Shown: positions 5,776 through 5,779 of the stretch, one piece after another
Layout of the letters: each line of letters opens with the position of its first letter
Numbering within the stretch: the first letter of the stretch is position 1
Source: Candidatus Uhrbacteria bacterium RIFOXYA2_FULL_40_9
GTDB lineage: Bacteria; Patescibacteriota; Patescibacteriia; UBA9934; GWF2-40-263
DNA length: 5,779 bases
Direction of reading: 5' to 3'
Assembly: GCA_001791615.1 (NCBI GenBank)
Contig: MGEY01000048.1
Location: forward strand, 3,196 to 8,974
Notes under the pieces: generated by a model
Seen by the model: only the letters and a program-made list of their open reading frames with translations
The model's database searches: none
What the model was told of the DNA's origin: nothing
Made by a program: the position numbers and the translations under genes

Positions 5776-5779
5776 GAAT

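Overview
The window is AT-rich and looks like a bacterial chromosome fragment. It was most likely assembled from an uncultivated lineage such as the Candidate Phyla Radiation (Patescibacteria). That placement is an inference. It rests on strongly T-rich sense strands, Lys-rich small proteins, mostly weak or absent Shine-Dalgarno sequences, head-to-tail genes with ATGA overlaps, envelope proteins that match no well-known named family, and intergenic TGTCATCYYGAGCGAG-type repeats. UGA behaves as a stop codon: two genes end in TGA at ATGA junctions. This argues against the recoded Gracilibacteria and SR1 groups.

Layout. Positions 1-689 hold the 5' part of a minus-strand gene for a polytopic membrane protein that runs off the left edge. 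A short divergent control region (690-743) separates it from a plus-strand cluster (744-5247). The cluster encodes, in order, a CDP-alcohol phosphatidyltransferase, a GT-C-type membrane glycosyltransferase-like protein, a membrane-anchored extracytoplasmic protein of unknown function, a small four-helix membrane protein of unknown function, and a HIT-family nucleotide hydrolase. Spacings are +14, -4, -14 and -4 bases, so the five genes very probably form one operon with translational coupling.

Positions 5248-5437 are intergenic. They hold a weak terminator-like hairpin and four imperfect units of a roughly 30-bp repeat. The last repeat unit is also the left arm of an imperfect inverted repeat of about 45 bp. 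Its right arm lies at 5730-5775. The two arms tightly enclose a small GIY-YIG nuclease gene (5438-5731) whose codon use differs from the operon. This unit looks like a mobile or selfish insertion.

Working together (inference): the phosphatidyltransferase makes a phospholipid or lipid head group, and the GT-C protein would transfer a sugar from a lipid-linked donor at the outer face of the membrane. The anchored extracytoplasmic protein and the small membrane protein would assist or receive that modification. This suggests an undescribed envelope glycoconjugate module. The HIT protein at the end is probably housekeeping.
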